From NCBI GenBank assembly GCA_051955775.1, contig JBQCGJ010000357.1, forward strand, positions 1 through 6,349: a DNA stretch of 6,349 nt, given 5' to 3'. Both the position numbers and the translations under genes were made by a program. The notes beneath the pieces are model-generated. The model did not search any database. It was given only the letters and a program-made list of their open reading frames with translations, and was not told the DNA's origin. This document shows positions 4,747 through 6,349 of this stretch, piece by piece. Origin of the DNA: DASUHT01 sp051955775. GTDB taxonomy: Bacteria; Actinomycetota; Thermoleophilia; Gaiellales; JAICJC01. Position 1 is the stretch's first letter, and each line of letters begins with the position of its first letter.

Positions 4747-5530
4747 CGAACGCCTCCACCACCCGCCGCTCGAGGCGGGCCAGCGCGCCGGATTCGGGCC
4801 GTTCCGGCGCGGCCCGGGCCACCGCGCCGGGCTCCGCGAACAGCCATCCGCGGGCCAGCCGCCCCACGACGCAGCCGGCGCCGCCCGCCCGCAGCGACTC
4901 GATCAGCGCCGGCGCCTCGGAGGGCAGGCAGCGCACACCCGCCAGGCCCTCGGCCCGCTCGCGGTGCTCGGCCCACAGCGGCTCGTCGTCCTCCACCAGC
5001 TCGCCCCCGGCCAGGTCGCGCGCAGCCCGCGCGAGCTCGGCGGCGGCGATGCTCTCGAACCGCACCAGCAGCTGACCGGGGGGCCAGGCGTATTCCACGC
5101 ACGCCGGCCCCAGCGGCTCGAGCGGCGCCGGGTCAGCCGGCTCCGCGATCAGCGTGCAGGTGGCGGCGGGCAGCGGATGCAGCCGAAGCCACAACTCTCG
5201 GACCGAGCCGAGCCGTCCCTGGGCGCCGCTGAACAGCCGGGCCAGGTCGTACCCGGCCACGTTCTTGCCCACCCGCCCGCCGCAGCGGGCGACGGTGCCG
5301 TCCGCGAGCTCGACGGTCATGCCCAGCACGAGGTCGCGGGGCTCGCCGTAGCGGTGGCTGCGCGGGCCCGCCATGCCGGCGTCGAACACCTCGCCCACTG
5401 TCAGCCGATCGGCTCCGGGGGGATCCAGGGCCAGCATCTGACCGGCCTCCGCCAGCGCCGCCTGCAGGTCGGCCAGGCACACGTCGGCCGACACCTGGCA
5501 CACGAGGTCGCCGGGCTCGTGGCGGATCAC
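4739..5530 (-). CDS. glcE: Glycolate oxidase FAD-binding subunit GlcE, short form
   Basis: A 263-residue GlcE-like protein with part of a VAO/PCMH-type FAD domain. Visible family features: HEPGDLVCQVSADV (residues 4-17), AGQMLALDPPG (29-39), GPRSHRYGEPRDLVLG (55-70) and the FAD-contacting KNVAGYDL (89-96). It pairs with GlcD and GlcF. It is clearly shorter than E. coli GlcE (about 350 residues): the protein begins where the E. coli protein is already about 55 residues in, so the N-terminal strand and the loop that holds the FAD pyrophosphate are absent; and it ends at RRVVEAFAG, just before the DPxGxxNPGR tail that normally closes the family. An in-frame TGA at 5546-5548 prevents a longer start. 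The GTG at 5530 overlaps the glcD stop (GTGA) with GGAG 5 nt upstream. It may be a natural minimal GlcE or a decayed subunit; overall codon pattern looks intact. Confidence 0.88.
   Translation of the reverse strand: MIRHEPGDLVCQVSADVCLADLQAALAEAGQMLALDPPGADRLTVGEVFDAGMAGPRSHRYGEPRDLVLGMTVELADGTVARCGGRVGKNVAGYDLARLFSGAQGRLGSVRELWLRLHPLPAATCTLIAEPADPAPLEPLGPACVEYAWPPGQLLVRFESIAAAELARAARDLAGGELVEDDEPLWAEHRERAEGLAGVRCLPSEAPALIESLRAGGAGCVVGRLARGWLFAEPGAVARAAPERPESGALARLERRVVEAFAG
4753..4757 (-). promoter_or_regulatory. Shine-Dalgarno site that fixes the glcF CTG start
   Basis: GGAGG on the minus strand, 6 nt before CTG 4746, within the last codons of glcE. It is the main evidence, besides the protein alignment, that glcF starts at CTG. 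Confidence 0.65.
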
Positions 5531-6349
5531 AGCCGCTCCACCCCTTCACGTTCCGCCGGGTGCGCGCGGTACGGGCCGGGTACCTCGCCGCACAGCCGGG
5601 GGGTCGGGAACGCCTTGCCGGGGTTGCACAGGCCGGCCGGGTCGAACGCCGTGCGCAGCCGCAGCATGGTCTCCAGGTCGGTCTGCGAGAACATGCGCGG
5701 CATCTGGCAGGCCTTGTCCAGGCCGATGCCGTGCTCCCCGGTCAGCGAGCCGCCGGCATCCAGGCACGCGGACAGGATGGCGGCGGCCAGCGCCTCTGCT
5801 TGTTCGGCCTCCCCGGCTTCCTGGTCGTACAGCACCAGCGGATGCAGGTTGCCGTCGCCGGCGTGGAAGACGTTGGCCACCCGCAGCCCCGACTCGCGCG
5901 ACAGCTCGCCGATCCGGCGCAGGGTCTCGGGCAGTCGCGTCCGGGGGACGACGCCGTCCTGCACGTAGTAGTCGGCGCTGATCCGGCCCATGGCTGCGAA
6001 CGCGGCCTTGCGGCCGTACCAGAACCCGGCCCTCTCAGCCTCGTCCCTGGCCACCCGCAGCTCGGTGGCTCCGTGCTCGAGGCACAGCTCGCGGACGCGC
6101 GGGAGCAAGAGCTCGACCTCCGCGTCCGGCCCGTCCAGCTCGACCAGCAGCACCGCGCCCGCGCCCACCGGCAGGCCGGCGTGCACCGCCGCCTCCGCCG
6201 CCTCGATGGCCAGGGTGTCCATCATCTCCACCGCCGCCGGCAGTATCCCGGCGGCGATGATCGCGGACACGGCGCCGCCGGCTGCGTCTGTGCTGGGGTA
6301 GGCGGCCAGCAGCGTGTCCACCCGCTGCGGCACGGGAAGCAGCTGGATC
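5527..6349 (-). CDS. glcD: Glycolate oxidase FAD-linked subunit GlcD, C-terminal part (truncated by window edge)
   Basis: The frame is open to the right edge (first whole codon at 6348), and the 273 visible residues are the C-terminal part of a ~480-500 residue GlcD; the N-terminal FAD-binding half lies outside. This part is the FAD-linked oxidase C-terminal domain: DAAGGAVSAIIAAGILPAA and EMMD early, then FWYGRKAAFAAMG, DGVVPRTRLPE, the active-site HAGDGNLHP, SLTGEHGIGLDKA and DPAGLCNPGKAFPTPRLCGEVPGPYR. These His- and Arg-rich motifs bind the hydroxyacid carboxylate and FAD and are well preserved. The enzyme oxidises glycolate or a related 2-hydroxyacid such as D-lactate to the oxoacid. A GTG at 6333 is internal, not the start: the upstream codons (IQLLP) continue a typical GlcD sequence. 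Its TGA overlaps the glcE GTG (GTGA). D-lactate dehydrogenase (Dld-type) is the main alternative; glcE and glcF downstream favour glycolate oxidase. Confidence 0.93.
   Translation of the reverse strand, partial: IQLLPVPQRVDTLLAAYPSTDAAGGAVSAIIAAGILPAAVEMMDTLAIEAAEAAVHAGLPVGAGAVLLVELDGPDAEVELLLPRVRELCLEHGATELRVARDEAERAGFWYGRKAAFAAMGRISADYYVQDGVVPRTRLPETLRRIGELSRESGLRVANVFHAGDGNLHPLVLYDQEAGEAEQAEALAAAILSACLDAGGSLTGEHGIGLDKACQMPRMFSQTDLETMLRLRTAFDPAGLCNPGKAFPTPRLCGEVPGPYRAHPAEREGVERL
5536..5539 (-). promoter_or_regulatory. Shine-Dalgarno site for glcE
   Basis: GGAG on the minus strand, 5 nt before the GTG at 5530, inside the end of glcD. It supports the short GTG start rather than a longer one. 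Confidence 0.5.

Noticed and set aside
3595..5232. Long plus-strand open frame (545 codons) opposite glcF and glcE
   Set aside because: The product is low-complexity and rich in Arg, Pro, Gln and Ala with no motif; it is the antisense shadow of well-supported genes in GC-rich DNA.
6331..6333. GTG at 6333 as the start of a separate short GlcD
   Set aside because: The frame continues to the window edge with typical GlcD residues; this is an internal codon of a gene cut by the window.

Overview
The window is about 70% G+C and packed with genes. It reads as part of a chromosome from a high-GC actinobacterium. The class is an inference: the style of the glycolate oxidase genes, the GTG/CTG starts and the TANNNT-type start regions suggest something like Thermoleophilia/Solirubrobacterales, but no rRNA or other marker gene is present to prove it. 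I see no mobile element, CRISPR array, tRNA or rRNA.

Layout. (1) Positions 1-384, minus: N-terminal part of an unrecognised multi-pass membrane protein that runs off the left edge. (2) Positions 411-2412, minus: a three-gene operon transcribed right to left, SDR oxidoreductase -> metallo-beta-lactamase-fold hydrolase -> GFA-family zinc protein. Each gene overlaps the next by 4 nt (ATGA). (3) Positions 2413-2478: a 66-nt divergent intergenic region. (4) Positions 2479-3558, plus: a protein that looks like two YbjN-type domains in tandem, followed by a 55-residue two-helix membrane protein. (5) Positions 3562-6349, minus: a glycolate oxidase operon glcD (partial) -> glcE -> glcF with overlapping genes, meeting the plus-strand unit tail to tail with 3 nt between stops. 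No gene-free stretch exceeds 300 nt.

How they work together. GlcD (FAD/alpha-hydroxyacid oxidase), GlcE (second FAD-domain subunit) and GlcF (two [4Fe-4S] clusters plus two CCG domains) form a membrane-associated dehydrogenase that oxidises glycolate or a similar 2-hydroxyacid to the 2-oxoacid and passes electrons to the respiratory chain. The SDR-MBL-GFA set looks like a small catabolic or detoxification pathway (oxidation, hydrolysis, thiol-adduct handling), but its substrate cannot be read from sequence. The YbjN-like and small membrane proteins have no assigned function.

Most notable points: GlcE is short at both ends, lacking the N-terminal FAD loop segment, and an in-frame stop just upstream rules out a longer start. 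GlcF needs a CTG start to keep its first iron-sulfur motif, and a well-placed GGAGG supports that start. The four genes that head transcription units lack Shine-Dalgarno sequences and instead have a TANNNT hexamer 6-9 nt before the start, whereas four operon-internal genes have GGAG(G). This suggests leaderless transcription of the lead genes. I do not see a clearly new defence or mobile system here; the compact glycolate oxidase and the SDR-MBL-GFA cassette are the best leads.
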